From: Epiperipatus broadwayi
Taxonomy: Eukaryota; Onychophora; Udeonychophora; Euonychophora; Peripatidae
Assembly (NCBI GenBank): GCA_028023455.1
Contig: JAQFVV010012394.1
Location: 20,354,353 to 20,418,352, forward strand
Reading direction: 5' to 3'
DNA length: 64,000 nucleotides
The number at the start of each line of letters is the position of its first letter. The stretch's first letter is position 1. The notes under the pieces were generated by a model. That model was not told the DNA's origin. It did no database searches and saw nothing but the letters and a program-made list of their open reading frames with translations. Positions 23,743-36,229 of this stretch are shown here, in pieces. The position numbers were made by a program, and so were the translations under genes.

Positions 23743-25933
23743 TGTAATGATCTGGAGAATGATTTAACATAATCTGCACTACAGGGCACCATCTAAGCAT
23801 TTGAACCTAGAAAAATTTATATAGTAGGCAGATACATAAGTAAAAAAAAATATTTTTTTTTTACTTTATTTATATATTTTGATATCCCGTCGTTAGCCCA
23901 TTGTCACTAGCTCAGGGAGTAGCAGAGATTTAATAATATAATATCTTATCTAATTATATTTCAATATTAAAAAATAAATAAAATAAGCCACTGCCAGTAA
24001 TTAACATACAAAAATTTATTTACGCACATATATATATATATATATATATAAGATTTAACATTATTATTTTAATATGTTTACTTTAACATTTAACATTATT
24101 TTTACTTTTATTTTAGATTTTTAATTTACATTTTAAATTTTATACTATTATTAGTTCGCACAGATTTGTTTAAAAATGTTGAGTATAGATCGGTTACATA
24201 GATTCCACGGTCAAAAACATTTCAAAATAAACATAAACGATCAAAATACAAAATCATTGATACCATCAATTGCAGAGGGAAATTTATAAGTAACCCAATA
24301 GCATTCACCATAAGATGCTTGCATTAACACCAATAACTTAAAAGACATCCGAATAAATACATTTTAGATACTCACCATAAGGTATCAGTATTTACCGAAT
24401 GTCTATATATATTTTGATCGAATATGAAAACCAAAAACATAATCAACCGGTAACGAACCCATGCAAGCATCTATACCCAACTTAAATTTAATGCATCTTT
24501 ATTTAGAGTGTCGAGTATGAATAGACTACATAGATTTGCATTTGAAAAGAACATATTCAATCCTTGTTTAACCTTAGGCCAAAGGTTCGCAGTCAAACCA
24601 AACTTCAATCCATCTGATATATCGATGTGTTCAATGTAATACGAATACGACAGCACAATTAGGTTAAGAGAAGAAACTGCTTCTCATCAGATAGGAATAT
24701 TACATCTATCTGATGATGAGAGCAATAAAAAAAACTCCATAGGAAGGAAATGCGGTATCCGTCTTATAATTCCTCCCATAGGCAAAACGAGTGTGTGTGG
24801 CGTATAATAGCGATTCTGCCCATAGCGAATCTCGTACTACATCTACTAATTACACCAATATATCCAATCCATTGACCTAATTCAACTATGAAACGAATAA
24901 CCTAAGATTACCCTCCCCTAATATAACTTTACAAATCTATATAGCCATTCATGCCCGACTTAAGTTTAATATTTATATAACTAGTTTAATGAAAAACAGA
25001 AATCATAATAAAACTTAAAGAACAAATAAATAAATAAATGGAAATGATTTTACAAAAGAAATACATTAAATAAAATTATAACTAATTAATAAATAACATT
25101 GGTCAGATAGGATTCTATTTCTTAATTATTTTAAATATGGAAAGTTTTTAATTTAATGTTCATTAATTATAAAGTTCTTATGGTTTAAAACAGTTCATCT
25201 TTATCTGTTGCTTGCCATTTGAACATGAATTCCCATGCCGTCCTAAAAAGATTGGTTGAGTTAGCCATTGTTTTTTATTTATTTATCCGGAGGTCTTTTA
25301 GTTTAGTTGGTCCTTAATGTAGAAAAAAAAACGATGTCATTTCTCTTTTTTTTTTTTTTTTAACAAAACTGAAGGGATTGAAGAGTGCATCTTTTCAATC
25401 CCTTCTCCTTCAACTCCACACTAACACATATCTGTACTCTCGTAATAACTAATTAATTCTTTTATTTTCAAACCTTTCCTTTTATAATAATTTTGTGGAT
25501 TAACTCAACATTACGTCATGATGGTGAAAACCTTTTCATTGAGGTCCAATTTCCCGATGGATTTCTTTCATTTGCTAAAAGTTTCTATTGTTTTCCTATC
25601 TGACCGATGCTTATACATTTAAATGCCCAAAGGCTAGTTTACTAATTAAAATAATCATTTCCATTTTACAAAAGATTAATTAATTTGTTTTCAAACTTAA
25701 ACATATATTTTTATCTCTAAATCTTTTCTGAAAATTTAGTTTTAAACTACTTTTTTTTTAATAAAGTTTTATTTTAATAATTATTTATCTGTGCGATTTT
25801 ATATATATGCGAGTTTAAGATGATTTTTTAATTTTCAGTTTTTAATTCTTAAAAAAGAAATTTTTATTGGTGAACTTTTTTTTTTTATGTTTACTAATAA
25901 AAAATAATGTAACGTACGTATATGCCCGTTACA
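23743..25933 (-). repeat. Element A 5' LTR
   Basis: Starts TGTAATGATCTGG, ends GCCCGTTACA, then (TA)n. It has a longer (TA)n stretch near 24027 than its partner. Its outer end carries the 26-bp imperfect palindrome described in the findings (25908-25933). Confidence 0.8.
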
Positions 25934-25994
25934 GTATATATATATATATAAATATATATATTACCAAAATCACTCTTTCATTTATTTTTACTGT

Positions 25995-26205
25995 AATATC
26001 TTATGTAAATCCAATTTATCCAAACCACTTAGAACACTTTTTTGCAAAATCTTTTAATGTACATATATACGTCTATGTTTCAACTGTCCTGCAGTCTTTT
26101 TTTTAAAGATTAAACTGGCTCTGAAGAAGACTGTAGGACAATCCAAACATAGCTGTATATGTAAATATGTAAAATAAAAGGTGGTTAGGATAAATTGTAT
26201 ATATA
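25995..26205. repeat. Foldback repeat, ~95-bp arms
   Basis: The left arm (about 25995-26096) pairs with the right arm (about 26106-26205): CTATGTTT...ACTGTCCTGCAGTCTT opposite AAGACTGTAGGACAATCCAAACATAG, and outside it CAATTTATCC/GGATAAATTG. The centre includes GGCTCTGAAGAAGACTG, shared with the foldback at 6549-6767. It begins directly beyond the 5' LTR of element A. Confidence 0.65.
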
Positions 26206-26726
26206 TATTCCTAGTAGACATTTAGTTTCTGTTGATTTGAAAATTGTTTACATATGATTTTTAAAGGGCTCTTAAAATCTTTAGCTCTTGTTACATTTTT
26301 TAAATATTTTTAACTGCAGAGGTTTTTAATTGAAATTTCTATTGGTGAAATTTACTTACTATTAAACTAATATTTTATTATTTATTGTTTTGCAGCATAA
26401 CCAATAACTTTTTACATGGAATATTATTTGTAAACTATCAATTTTGGAAATCTTTTGATTTGTTTTAGGTGGATTCAATCCAACAAAGCAGGCTTTTCAC
26501 ATGATAAAAAGTAGTACAGATAGTAAAAATTAAATGCTGTCTAACATTATACTTGTAATGATAAATAAATAAACTAGAAAATCATATAACATTAAAGTAC
26601 TAACTAAAAAATAAATTTTTAGTAAACTCCTCTCATGGCGGCTGCATCCATTAACAAATATATCTTCTCAGGTGAAAATTATGTAAAGAGTACTTCTGTT
26701 TTGTATACATACATATATATATATAT
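26206..26726. other. No gene seen
   Basis: Unassigned spacer leading into the (TA)n target of element B. Confidence 0.5.
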
Positions 26727-28612
26727 CGTAACGGGAGAAAGATCTTTGAGATTTGCATATACTGACCACTAGGGCGCCACTAGTCCGAAAATAGGAACTA
26801 GACATTTATTTTAAGGGTGGACAGGATAAGCAAACCTGAAGGCACCGGACTAAACTCAAGGAGAAACAAGATATCCTAAATATTGTTTAGACAGCTGAGA
26901 AATCAAAGCACAAAGACAAACATCAGCCAAATAAATTTAAACAATTTATTAATTTTATAAGTTGGACAATATAGTAAAGACATCTAGCCATGAATATAAA
27001 AGTGACTTATGTTAACATACGCATATTTACCAGAGAGTGCACAAGAGTACGACAAACATGAAGGCATTAAACATTTTGGCAATAAAATTCTCTCACTTAA
27101 AATATAAGAAATGTTTAGGATAATATCTTCTTGCTGGCCAGTTGTAAAATTACAAAAACAAACAAGAACTCTAGCTTCCTGAATCAGGGATAATAAAACA
27201 GTTACTGTCCCGCCGGAAATCAACGAAACCAGCGCGGACGTCCAAGCAGTAATATTCTAATTACTGTTGTTAAAATGCCGCAGGACTGCTGTGCGTAATA
27301 CTACATTCAAAGTAAATGTGGTTGATCTCACCTACAAGACAGCAATAGATATTTGATTACGATCTTACGTAATCCAGAAAGAAATAGACTATTTTCAGAC
27401 AACCCGAAGAAATAACTTGACAAATAGCCAGCAAAAAAATTTTGTTGTTTGCACAAACAGTGCAAACGAAACATGCTTAAAGATTCTTTATTTTACAACT
27501 AAGGGCAGGTGAATAAATAAAGACTACGAAAACTGCCAATGCGTTTTGTAATAGTTATCGAAATAATCAGGTATATATTAAACATATAAAATACAATCTC
27601 CTAATGCACCCTCTGATAAACGAAAATTGCAAACAAACTTGTAATCTTAAAACTAAGATTCCAAGACACACTTTAAATACTAGAAAAGATAAATACTGAT
27701 AATAAATAATTAATACAACCTTATAACATACTTATCATTAGATTGAGCGGAGATTTAATTAAACGCAATTTATTTACCCTGGCTAGAATAGGAAAAAGTT
27801 TAACTTACGGTAAGGCAGAGTTCTAGTGATTTAGTGACATGTGCACACTTTTGATAATAGTTCATCTTTCAGGTCCCTTGACAGTGGCAAGGTAGAGGCA
27901 GTGTTTATTTTAGAAGTTCATGGCATGACTGAAGGAGAGCTGGTAGGCGTGGGTCCGTCCTTTGTTTAAATTAGCAAGACATTCTAATGATGGCAAAACT
28001 CATAGCGGCAGATTTTGACATTTTGTACAGCAATGAAGCTTGTCAATAATTATTTAAGTTTTTAACAGGAATTAAACATCCAAACAGCTACTCAAAACCA
28101 TATGACTTTTAGCAGGCAATAATCCAAGTGTCTATTTCTATACTGAATCTCCTTTCTCTCTCTGAAAATTGGCGGGCTCTCCTTGCCTCACTACATTTCC
28201 CATGAAAAACTTTCATTAGTGTCCATTCTATATTTCAGGCAGGGCAAATATTAATTTCCCGCTCAATCTAATTTAAGACTTCCAACCAGGGATAATTGAA
28301 ACAAAAACGACAAATACAAAACTAAATCTCCGCTTTTTAGAATTAACTTTAAAAATAATTACAATAAAAGCAACAGGAATATATAATTAGCAAGCTTGCC
28401 TGTTTTTAATCAAATTGATTAAAACAGACGGTGAAAGTACTATTTTACAATCAATTTTATAAACATTAAATAATCTATTTTAAAATATAAATGCGTATGT
28501 GTTTTAAATAATAATAAAAAAAATTGAGCCTTAGACATTTAATGAAAATGAAGTTGTTTTCCCTTTTTAATTTTAGTAATAAAACCATTGAATCGGAAAT
28601 CAATCCGGCTCA
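26727..28612 (-). repeat. Element B 3' LTR
   Basis: Left edge CGTAACGGGAGAAAG (the partner has TGTAATGGGAGAAAG); right edge AATCCGGCTCA. About 45 bp from its left edge it has GGGCGCCACTAG, also found at the same place in families A and C. The frame at 27223-26984 recurs in the other LTR and is not considered a gene. Confidence 0.85.
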
Positions 28613-28834
28613 ACTGCCTCAACACGTGATCAAAAAAAAAAAAAACATTCCTGCAACTTTTTTTTTTTTTTAAACTAAAAACATTTCAAAAACTACCCCT
28701 AGGAATTTGGCTGAACGCACTCATGAAAAACCAAAACAATATTTCATTTCTTACATTTATCCATTCTCATAAATCATTAACAATTTTTTTTTTCTGTTTT
28801 AAAACAATCCGTCCGATTGCTAAAAGCCGAACCT

Positions 28835-29764
28835 TTAACTTTTGTCCGGCGGTTCTTTTACTCTTTTTATTAATTTTCTGAAATAAGTTCCTTTCCCTCT
28901 CTTATATTTTACCTGCCTAGAATTTATGATTTTGTCTCTTTCCTGTTCTGTTTTGCTTTCTAGCGTATATACCTGAATCTTTTTCTTAACGAAACTTCCC
29001 AATTCTTCATCTTTTCCTACTTTATTTTTAGTCATATCAACACTAGTAAATGGCAACACTTCATTTCCCACAGACTTTTTACATGCCTTGAATAAGATTG
29101 CTTTATAAATGGCTTTTATTCTTGTTTTAAAATCATATTCCGAAAATTTTTCCTTAGTTTTAAACCCCTGTTCATAACTAACAGTTATTTTACTCAACTC
29201 ATTTTTAACCTCTTGAGGTAACTTATAACTGTCACCAAGATTTTCTTTCTCCACCATACTATCTATCTCTCTCCACTCTCTACTTATTTCAAACTTTATT
29301 TCCACCCTCTCTGTTCTAGTACTCTCCTGTGCTACTTCAATTCCTATATCTTTTACGACTACTTTTTCTACTTCCTGACTCTCTTTACTTATCTTATTTT
29401 TCAAATCCTTTTCCATCTCCACTTCTTTTTGTACTCCCTGAGTTTCTTCTACTCTTCCTGTCATTTCTCTTCTCATTTCTTTCATTTCTGCTCTCAGCTC
29501 CTCCAGTATTGTTTGTTGACTCTGTTTTATTTCTATATTTTGTTTTGTTATATTTTGTTTCATTTCCAGCAACTCTTGTCATATTTCTTTCCTCTCAGCT
29601 TTCTGACCTTGTTTCATTTCTAGCAACTCTTGTCGTATTTCTTTCATCAACTTTATCATCATCTGTGTCTCGCTCTCTTCTTCTTCTACTATCTGGGGGT
29701 ATTTAAATGAAACAGGGCTCTCTTCCAAACCTGCCACCCTGTCGCCTTCTTCTTTACCTTCCAT
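28835..29764 (-). pseudogene. Gag-position coiled-coil protein, one in-frame TGA
   Basis: A single minus frame of about 309 codons runs from ATG at 29764 to a stop at 28835, interrupted once by TGA at 29581-29579. Residues 1-60 are acidic (MEGKEEGDRVAG, EEEESETQM), then a charged Glu/Lys/Gln coiled coil spans about residues 35-150, with a short internal repeat RQELLEMKQ. In the first repeat copy the codon before QELLEMKQ is CGA (Arg); in the second it is TGA, so a single C-to-T change at a CpG explains the stop. The C-terminal half (TVSYEQGF, DFKTRIKAIYKAILFKACKK, basic end KYKRGKGTYFRKLIKRVKE) has no zinc knuckle and matches no family I can name. Position between primer-binding site and 3' LTR suggests Gag; that is inference. 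Confidence 0.65.
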
Positions 29765-29829
29765 TTTTACACAAGGCTAACTCACTATACTAACTTTTTT
29801 TTTTTAAACAAAAATCTCAAAGCAAATAA

Positions 29830-30075
29830 AACGCTATTTATTTATATGCAAGAAGACAACAAACTATTTTTACTACTTTTAAATTCGAAAATTTACTCCG
29901 AACGATTTTTTTTTTTTTTAAACAACAAAAAAAAAAACTATTTATTATTTATGTCATATGAAAAAGATGAACTATATATATTTAACTCTTCAAAAAAAAT
30001 TAACTCTGACAGACTTTTTTTAGAAAATACGCTATTTATTGTTTATTTATTTATGTCATATGAAAAAGACGAAAC
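29830..30075. repeat. Imperfect ~110-bp repeat in element B leader
   Basis: The block CTATTTATTxxTTTATGTCATATGAAAAAGA occurs at about 29939 and 30033 (with a partial third near 29833). It lies between primer-binding site and gag-like start, i.e. in the leader of the element RNA. Confidence 0.5.
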
Positions 30076-30214
30076 CCCGTTCTACCAAACTGCTCCAACA
30101 ATACATGCAATAATTAAAAAAAATCAAACCTCTACTGACTAGATCTTGCCACTTACACCTGAAATCTTTCTCAACCATCTAAACAAAATCTCACATGGGT
30201 TTGAAAACTCGGAA

Positions 30215-30230
30215 GCCCCACGTTGATGCA
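30215..30230 (-). promoter_or_regulatory. Element B primer-binding site (tRNA-Lys type)
   Basis: Minus strand TGCATCAACGTGGGGC, with CAACGTGGGGC identical to the 3' half of the tRNA-Lys site TGGCGCCCAACGTGGGGC; the 5' half is degraded. It starts 17 bases inside the 5' LTR. Confidence 0.6.
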
Positions 30231-30247
30231 CTAAAAATTACTATATA

Positions 30248-32135
30248 TGTAATGGGAGAAAGATCTTTGAGATTCGCATATACTGACCACTAGTGTGCCA
30301 CTAGTCCGAAAATAGGAACTAGACATTTATTTTAAGGGTGGACAGGATATGCGAACCTGAAGGCACCGGACTAAACTCAAGGAGAAACAAGATATCCTAA
30401 ATATTGTTTAGACAGCTGAGAAATCAAAGCACAAAGACAAACGTCAGCCAAATAAATTTAAACAATTTATTAATTTTATAAGTTGGACAATATAGTAAAG
30501 ACATCTAGCCATGAATATAAAAGTGACTTATGTTAACATACGCATATTTACCAGAGAGTGCACAAGAGTACGACAAACATGAAGGCATTAAACATTTTGG
30601 CAATAAAATTCTCTCACTTAAAATATAAGAAATGGTTAGGATAATATCTTCTTGCTGGCCAGTTGTAAAATTACAAAAACAAACAACAACTCTAGCTTCC
30701 TGAATCAGGGATAATAAAACAGTTACTGTCCCGCCGGAAATCAACGAAACCAGCGCGGACGTCCAAGCAGTAATATTCTAATTACTGTTGTTAAAATGCC
30801 GCAGGACTGCTGTGCGTAATACTACATTCAAAGTAAATGTGGTTGATCTCACCTACAAGACAGCAACAGATATTTGATTACGATCTTATGTAATCCAGAA
30901 AGAAATAGACTATTTTCAGACAACCCGAAGAAATAACTTGACAAATAGCCAGCAAAAAGATTTTGTTGTTTGCACAAACAGCGCAAACGAAACATGCTTA
31001 AAGATTCTTTATTTTACAACTAAGGGCAGGTGAATAAATAAAGACTACGAAAACTGCCAATGCGTTTTGTAATAGTTATCGAAATAATCAGGTATATATT
31101 AAACATATAAAATACAATCTCCTAATGCACCCTCTGATAAACGAAAATTGCAAACAAACTTGTAATCTTAAAACTAAGATTCCAAGACACACTTTAAATA
31201 CTAGAAAAGATAAATACTGATAATAAATAATTAATACAACCTTATAACATACTTATCATTAGATTGAGCGGAGATTTAATTAAACGCAATTTATTTACCC
31301 TGGCTAGAATAGGAAAAAGTTTAGCTTACGGTAAGGCAGAGTTCTAGTGATTTAGTGACGAGTGCGCACTTTTGATAATAGTTCATCTTTCAGGTCCTTT
31401 GACAGTGGCAAGGTAGAGGCAGTGTTTATTTTAGAGGTTCATGGCATGACTGAAGGAGAGCTGGTAGGCGTGGGTCCGTCCTTTGTTTAAATTAGCAAGA
31501 CATTCTAATGATGGCAAAACTCATAGCGGCAGATTTTGACATTTTGTACAGCAATGAAGCTTGTCAATAATTATTTAAGTTTTTAACAGGAATTAAACAT
31601 CCAAACAGCTACTCAAAACCATATGACTTTTAGCAGGCAATAATCCAAGTGTCTATTTCTATACTGAATCTCCTCTCTCTCTGAAAATTGGCGGGCTATC
31701 CTTGCCTCACTACATTTCCCATGAAAAACTTTCATTAGTGTCCATTCTATATTTCAGGCAGGGCAAATATTAATTTCCCACTCAATCTAATTTAAGACTT
31801 CCAACCAGGGATAATTGAAACAAAAACGACAAATACAAAACTAAATCTCCGTTTTTTAGAATTAACTTTAAAAATAATTATAATAAAAGCAACAGGAATA
31901 TATAATTAGCAAGCTTGCCTGTTTTTAATCAAATTGATTAAAACAGACGGTGAAAGTAAACTATTTTACAATCAATTTTATAAACATTAAATAATCTATT
32001 TTAAAATGTAAATGCGTATGTGTTTTAAATAATAATAAATAAAAAATTGAGCCTTAGACATTTAATGAAAATGAAGTTGTTTTCCCTTTTTAATTTTAGT
32101 AATAAAACCATTGAATCGGAAATCAATCCGGCTCA
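30248..32135 (-). repeat. Element B 5' LTR
   Basis: Edges TGTAATGGGAGAAAG and AATCCGGCTCA, then (TA)n. Only scattered single-base and short indel differences from 26727-28612. Confidence 0.85.
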
Positions 32136-32323
32136 ATATATATATATAATCATATATATATGACCATTAGAAACCAGTCAACACTTAGATAATCCCAATA
32201 TAGATAACAATCAAGAATTTCAAACTGTTGTCAAGGCAACCTTTTAGCAATAGAGGTGGAATCCCACTCCAATTAATGGTCTCGTATATTTATAAAGACA
32301 CTAAAGATTTAAACTCAGGTTTT

Positions 32324-32620
32324 CAAGCTCCATACAGCTATCCACTCCATCTTATACAACTGATGCACATGACCACATAGAGGTGAAAAAGATAAATGAT
32401 CTCCAATGGACATATTTTGTGTTGAACCGGCACTCATCATTTGGTTCACATTATCTCCCATTACACATATATAATCAGTGTGTGAGCTGATAATCTGGTT
32501 CTACTGATGAGTGCTAGTTCTGCACAAAATAGGTATATTTGAGATCATTTATCTTTTTCACATGTAGGTAGTCATGGGTATCAGTTGTATAAGATGGAGT
32601 GGAGAGTTGTAGAGAGCTTG
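32324..32620. repeat. Foldback repeat, ~115-bp arms
   Basis: The left arm 32324-32439 (CAAGCTCCATACAGCTATCC ... CACTCATCA) is the imperfect reverse complement of the right arm 32505-32620 (TGATGAGTGCTAG ... GGAGAGTTGTAGAGAGCTTG). The loop is 65 bp. No coding potential. Confidence 0.75.
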
Positions 32621-34096
32621 AAAGTCTGATATACTTTTATTTAAATATTATAAATGTTATTTGTATGTAGTTGAAAACTATTTGGTAATTGATGAACTAT
32701 AATTGTGAATTTTTTTTACTAAAAATTCTTTTTAAACTAATATTCTAATGTTATATGATTTTCAATTTACTTAGTTAATGAAAAGTATTATTTACTTATT
32801 TCCTCCTCCTTCTTTCTCTCATTTTCTCTTCTTCTTAATGATCAATCTAGATAACTATCTGACATTGGTTGGCCAATTGGTATTTCATTAACAAGCTTGG
32901 TAAGAACTGCCTTTTTTCACTGTTTTTCTAAGGGCTGCTGAAAAGGTATTTGCTCTGCAGAAGAGTAATTATTTCAGAAGATAGTTTTTTAACTTATTTA
33001 AAATAATCTGCTGACCAAAACAATGATTGAAGTAGAAGTATATAGAAGCTATATTTGTTAAAAAACACAAAATGAAAAAGTATGAAATAAAATGCAGAAA
33101 AATGAAATATCTGAAACAGAAAAATAAGAGTAGCTGGGAATTCCTGTTACTTTCATTTTTCAGTGTTTTAAAGTAAAAAAAATGGATTGATAGTTAACAT
33201 TATTGTTTTTTATTGTATTGCTTGAAGTTGTAAACTATTTTTAATCTTCTCCAAGTGGAACAAAGCCCAGTTAAATCAGTTTAAAGCTCCATAACAATGC
33301 ATCAGCAAACCTATTTTTTACTTTTATCTTTTAAGGTGCTTAATTTGTTTCACTTATAAATTTCAGATTAGTAAGATGTCCTAAGAATAGTTTATTTCAT
33401 AGTTAAGATAAAAAAAACGGATTATTGAAACTCCACTCTTTTACTTGAGTCATTAAAGGATTATCCAGAAATTTTTTTAAGAATAAATGAAAATTTCGTT
33501 TAGAGAAATGGTACAATTTTTGATTGAAGAAAAGGGAGGGGAATATTCTTTCCACCACCAATGTCCACAAATCTTTATTAATTTATATATATTTCTGCTA
33601 CTGATTTAATAAAAATTATTGATTTAGAATAATGTCTTATTTCTGCAGCTATTCTATTTTAGTGTCTAAGTTAATCTTTTACCTCTTTATCAAATCAATG
33701 CTTGGTGTCATAAATCTCTAATGAATTACAATTTTTTTTAAGGAGTTACTACAAAGATGGGAATAAAATTTAACAACAATTATTTTATATATTTCTTTAA
33801 ATAAAAAATAAATTATTAACATACAATGTTATTAAATTCAACTGAAATCTCTTGACTTAGTGTGTGAACCATGCTTCCATTATGTTAAAAGTTTAGAAAG
33901 AAAATATAAAAAAATGTAAATTTTAAAAATCTTTGGACACAAACAAAATTTTTTTCAACATATTTAATGTTTTTAAAAAGGGCTTATGCTTGAGAAATGT
34001 ATTTCTTAAATAAATTATCAAAATAAGAAGTTATTCAGACAAAAATGTTATAAAAATGGTATTATACACAAATAACAAATTGTAAATTAATATTTA
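32621..34096. other. No gene seen
   Basis: Unassigned AT-rich spacer with no recognised motif. Confidence 0.5.
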
Positions 34097-34233
34097 TTTA
34101 CTAAGGCTGTAAAACCTCAAGAGTGTGTGCGTGAAAATGCGAAGGTAGGGACCTCTACCGGTCTTAAGCACAAACTTATGCTTTGGAAGAAAAGAAGGGA
34201 ACCCCCCTCCCTACTTCAATCTACTTTCTATAT
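34097..34233. repeat. Host repeat, left part, interrupted by element C
   Basis: TTTACTAAGGCTGTAAAACC... through GGTAGGGACCTCTACCGG to TTTCTATAT. The first ~65 bp recur in inverted orientation at 38012-38075, and again near 46398-46465. The last 92 bp (34142-34233) are repeated directly at 37737-37829. Confidence 0.7.
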
Positions 34234-35747
34234 TGTAACGGTATATAAATATGCCGTTACATTATTTTAAAACTAAAATAAAAAGATCGTGAATAAAAAT
34301 TGATTTATTAAAATGAAAAAAAAAAACTTAACTTAAAAACTGAAAATTAAAAGTTGTGTAACATATATATAGATCGCACAGATAGGAAACTTTGAAGGCT
34401 TTTACAGATAAAAGCATTTGAAAGTATTTTTTTTGTAAAAAAGTAAAAATATAAAGATTGATATTTTAAAAATAGAAATAATGTTGATTTCTATAGTCTT
34501 AGAAAATGGAAGTGATTGTCTTATTAATTAAATGATTGTTCAAAAGCAAACTAACTCGTGAGGCATGTAAAATAAATTAAATGGTCAGATAAGAGAATAC
34601 AAAGGAATTAAATGACCAATGCAAACACGAAAATGACAGCATGGACTATAACTGAAACACGAATGGATTAGTGACGTCTTGCTCTTTGAATCCAAAGATT
34701 GGATGATAAGAGACTAATAAAAATATAAAAGCCAAATTATTCTGAGGATTGTTATCTGAGAGCTGACTATGAATATGTCGTTATAACTGGCTATATTGCA
34801 GATTTTCATGATGTGGAAGTCTGCAATAAGTTTGATTTTCCGGACAACCAGCTGAGGCCTCTGGATGACAGTTCCTGACCAAATGAATGGCAAGTAGCGG
34901 TTTCATTTCAAAGAATGACAAAATCTACGAAAGTGATCACGAAGACGGATCCCTAAAATCTGCTCAATCCGTAACGTATGAACTATAGTGTCTATTTAAT
35001 AAGAACTTTCCTAAAAATTGCAATTAATTAATAGCTGAAAATAAGAACTCTTATCTGATTTAAAAATGCAAAATCAATTATTAATATTTTTTTTATGCAG
35101 ATGTTTAAGCAATCATTTCCATTTCATTTTTTTTTGTGTGTGTGTATATTATGTTCTAATTAAAAGTTACGTTAAAGTTGGGAGGGTTCGATTTCATTAC
35201 CTGATATGTATGTGTTTTGCTGTCGGTTGCTTCACTTACCCCTTTGAATGACTCGATTTGTTTTTGGGAAAACTTCTTTTAAGGGGTGAATGACTCGATT
35301 TGTTTTTGGGAAAACTTCGTATGGGAAGGACCGTTAGTAGCACATGCATCTCGGTAAAAAAATTCACCCTCGGAAATATCCATCTGTGCGGTCTATTTAA
35401 ATAGTAATTTGAATTTAAATTTTAAAAAAAATTATTAATGTAAAATCTAAAATAAATTTATTCCTCAATTTTAAATGTGCGTTAATAAAAATCTATTTGT
35501 GTGTTAATTACTGGCAGTGGCTTATTTTATTTATTTCTTTTAATATTGAAATATAATTGGATAAGAATTTATATTATATTAATCTCTGCATCTCCTTGAG
35601 CTAGTGGCATGGGCAAATGATCAATAAAAGAAAAGTTGGATTTTTAACAGCACGTATCTGCCTACTTTATAAATGTTTTCTAGGTTTGAATGGCCTAGAT
35701 GGCACCCTGTCAGCAGATACTTAAAGAACAAATATCAGTGACCATTA
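34234..35747 (+). repeat. Element C 5' LTR
   Basis: Begins TGTAACGGTATATAAATATG and ends near GTGACCATTA (the terminal CA is lost). Its first 28 bp are an imperfect palindrome with ends TGTAACGG and CCGTTACA. Confidence 0.75.
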
Positions 35748-35750
35748 AAA

Positions 35751-35770
35751 TGGATTCCCAATGTGGCATG
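35751..35770 (+). promoter_or_regulatory. Element C primer-binding site, decayed tRNA-Lys type
   Basis: TGGATTCCCAATGTGGCATG follows the 5' LTR by about three bases. The pattern TGG...CCCAA.GTGG agrees with TGGCGCCCAACGTGGGGC in position and in most bases. Confidence 0.5.
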
Positions 35771-36229
35771 ATGTATAATAAACCGTGAGTACACTGAATA
35801 AATTTTTTTTTTAAAGTGAAATATTTTCTGTCTATATTGTATAAAGTTATAAACTTGAATTTTGTGTAAAAAGTACTGCCAGTAAGAAAATTGCGCATGT
35901 GTAGAAATAAATGCGAGGAATAAAACGTAATTAATATAAATCATAATTTAAAAAAAAAAAAAAATTAAAATCATGTAACTTCTTTGACTTGCCTAAGTTA
36001 ATAATGAAATGTAGAAAAAAGGGAACTCTTGAGGGAGGAGGTGTAATCTCAGCTGGGTGGAAAGGAAAGAATAGTCAGCATTTTTCATCTTTCTTGTAAT
36101 TACTAACCAAAATTTTGTCTTTTTAATTACTAACCAAAGTTTTGTTGTTTATCAATTTGTGAAACGTCATTACTAACACTAAGTATTTTTTTTTTTAATG
36201 TTTTTGTTTTTTGAGGAAGTTTACTGATA

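Larger units (their letters stand above)
20844..25933 (-). mobile_element. Element A: LTR retrotransposon with gutted interior
   Basis: Two near-identical 2.2-kb direct repeats (20844-23016, 23743-25933) enclose only 726 bp (23017-23742). The repeats have TGTAA...TTACA-type ends. On the minus strand the interior begins with TGGCCACCCAACTTGGGATG two bases inside the LTR, a good but imperfect match to the tRNA-Lys primer-binding site TGGCGCCCAACGTGGGGC, which fixes the orientation. The interior has no ORF of note, no gag, pol or zinc knuckle, so it must have moved with help from another element, or lost its genes after insertion. (TA)n lies on both outer sides. LTR similarity suggests a recent insertion. 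Confidence 0.82.
26727..32135 (-). mobile_element. Element B: LTR retrotransposon with gag-like ORF only
   Basis: Direct repeats 26727-28612 and 30248-32135 (1886 and 1888 bp, nearly identical) flank a 1635-bp interior. Read on the minus strand the LTR runs TGAGCCGGATTG...CTCCCATTACA, the TG...CA pattern. The primer-binding site lies just inside the 5' LTR (30215-30230). The interior carries one coiled-coil protein frame (29764-28835) in the place of gag, and no protease, RT, RNase H or integrase. (TA)n lies at both outer borders. High LTR similarity and a nearly open frame point to a recent non-autonomous element. No clear polypurine tract is seen next to the 3' LTR. Confidence 0.85.

Noticed and set aside
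21559-24656. Conserved 61-codon minus frames at 21559-21744 and 24471-24656
   Set aside because: Their conservation is explained by both lying in the same LTR repeat of element A; the start region also differs from the solo LTR copy, where the frame is not kept.
29329-29706. 125-codon plus-strand frame rich in Leu/Phe/Ser
   Set aside because: It is the antisense of the coiled-coil gag-like frame (Glu/Lys codons read backwards).
26984-30744. Conserved 79-codon minus frames at 26984-27223 and 30505-30744
   Set aside because: Duplicate only because they are in the two LTRs of element B; no recognisable domain, although an LTR-encoded short protein cannot be fully excluded.
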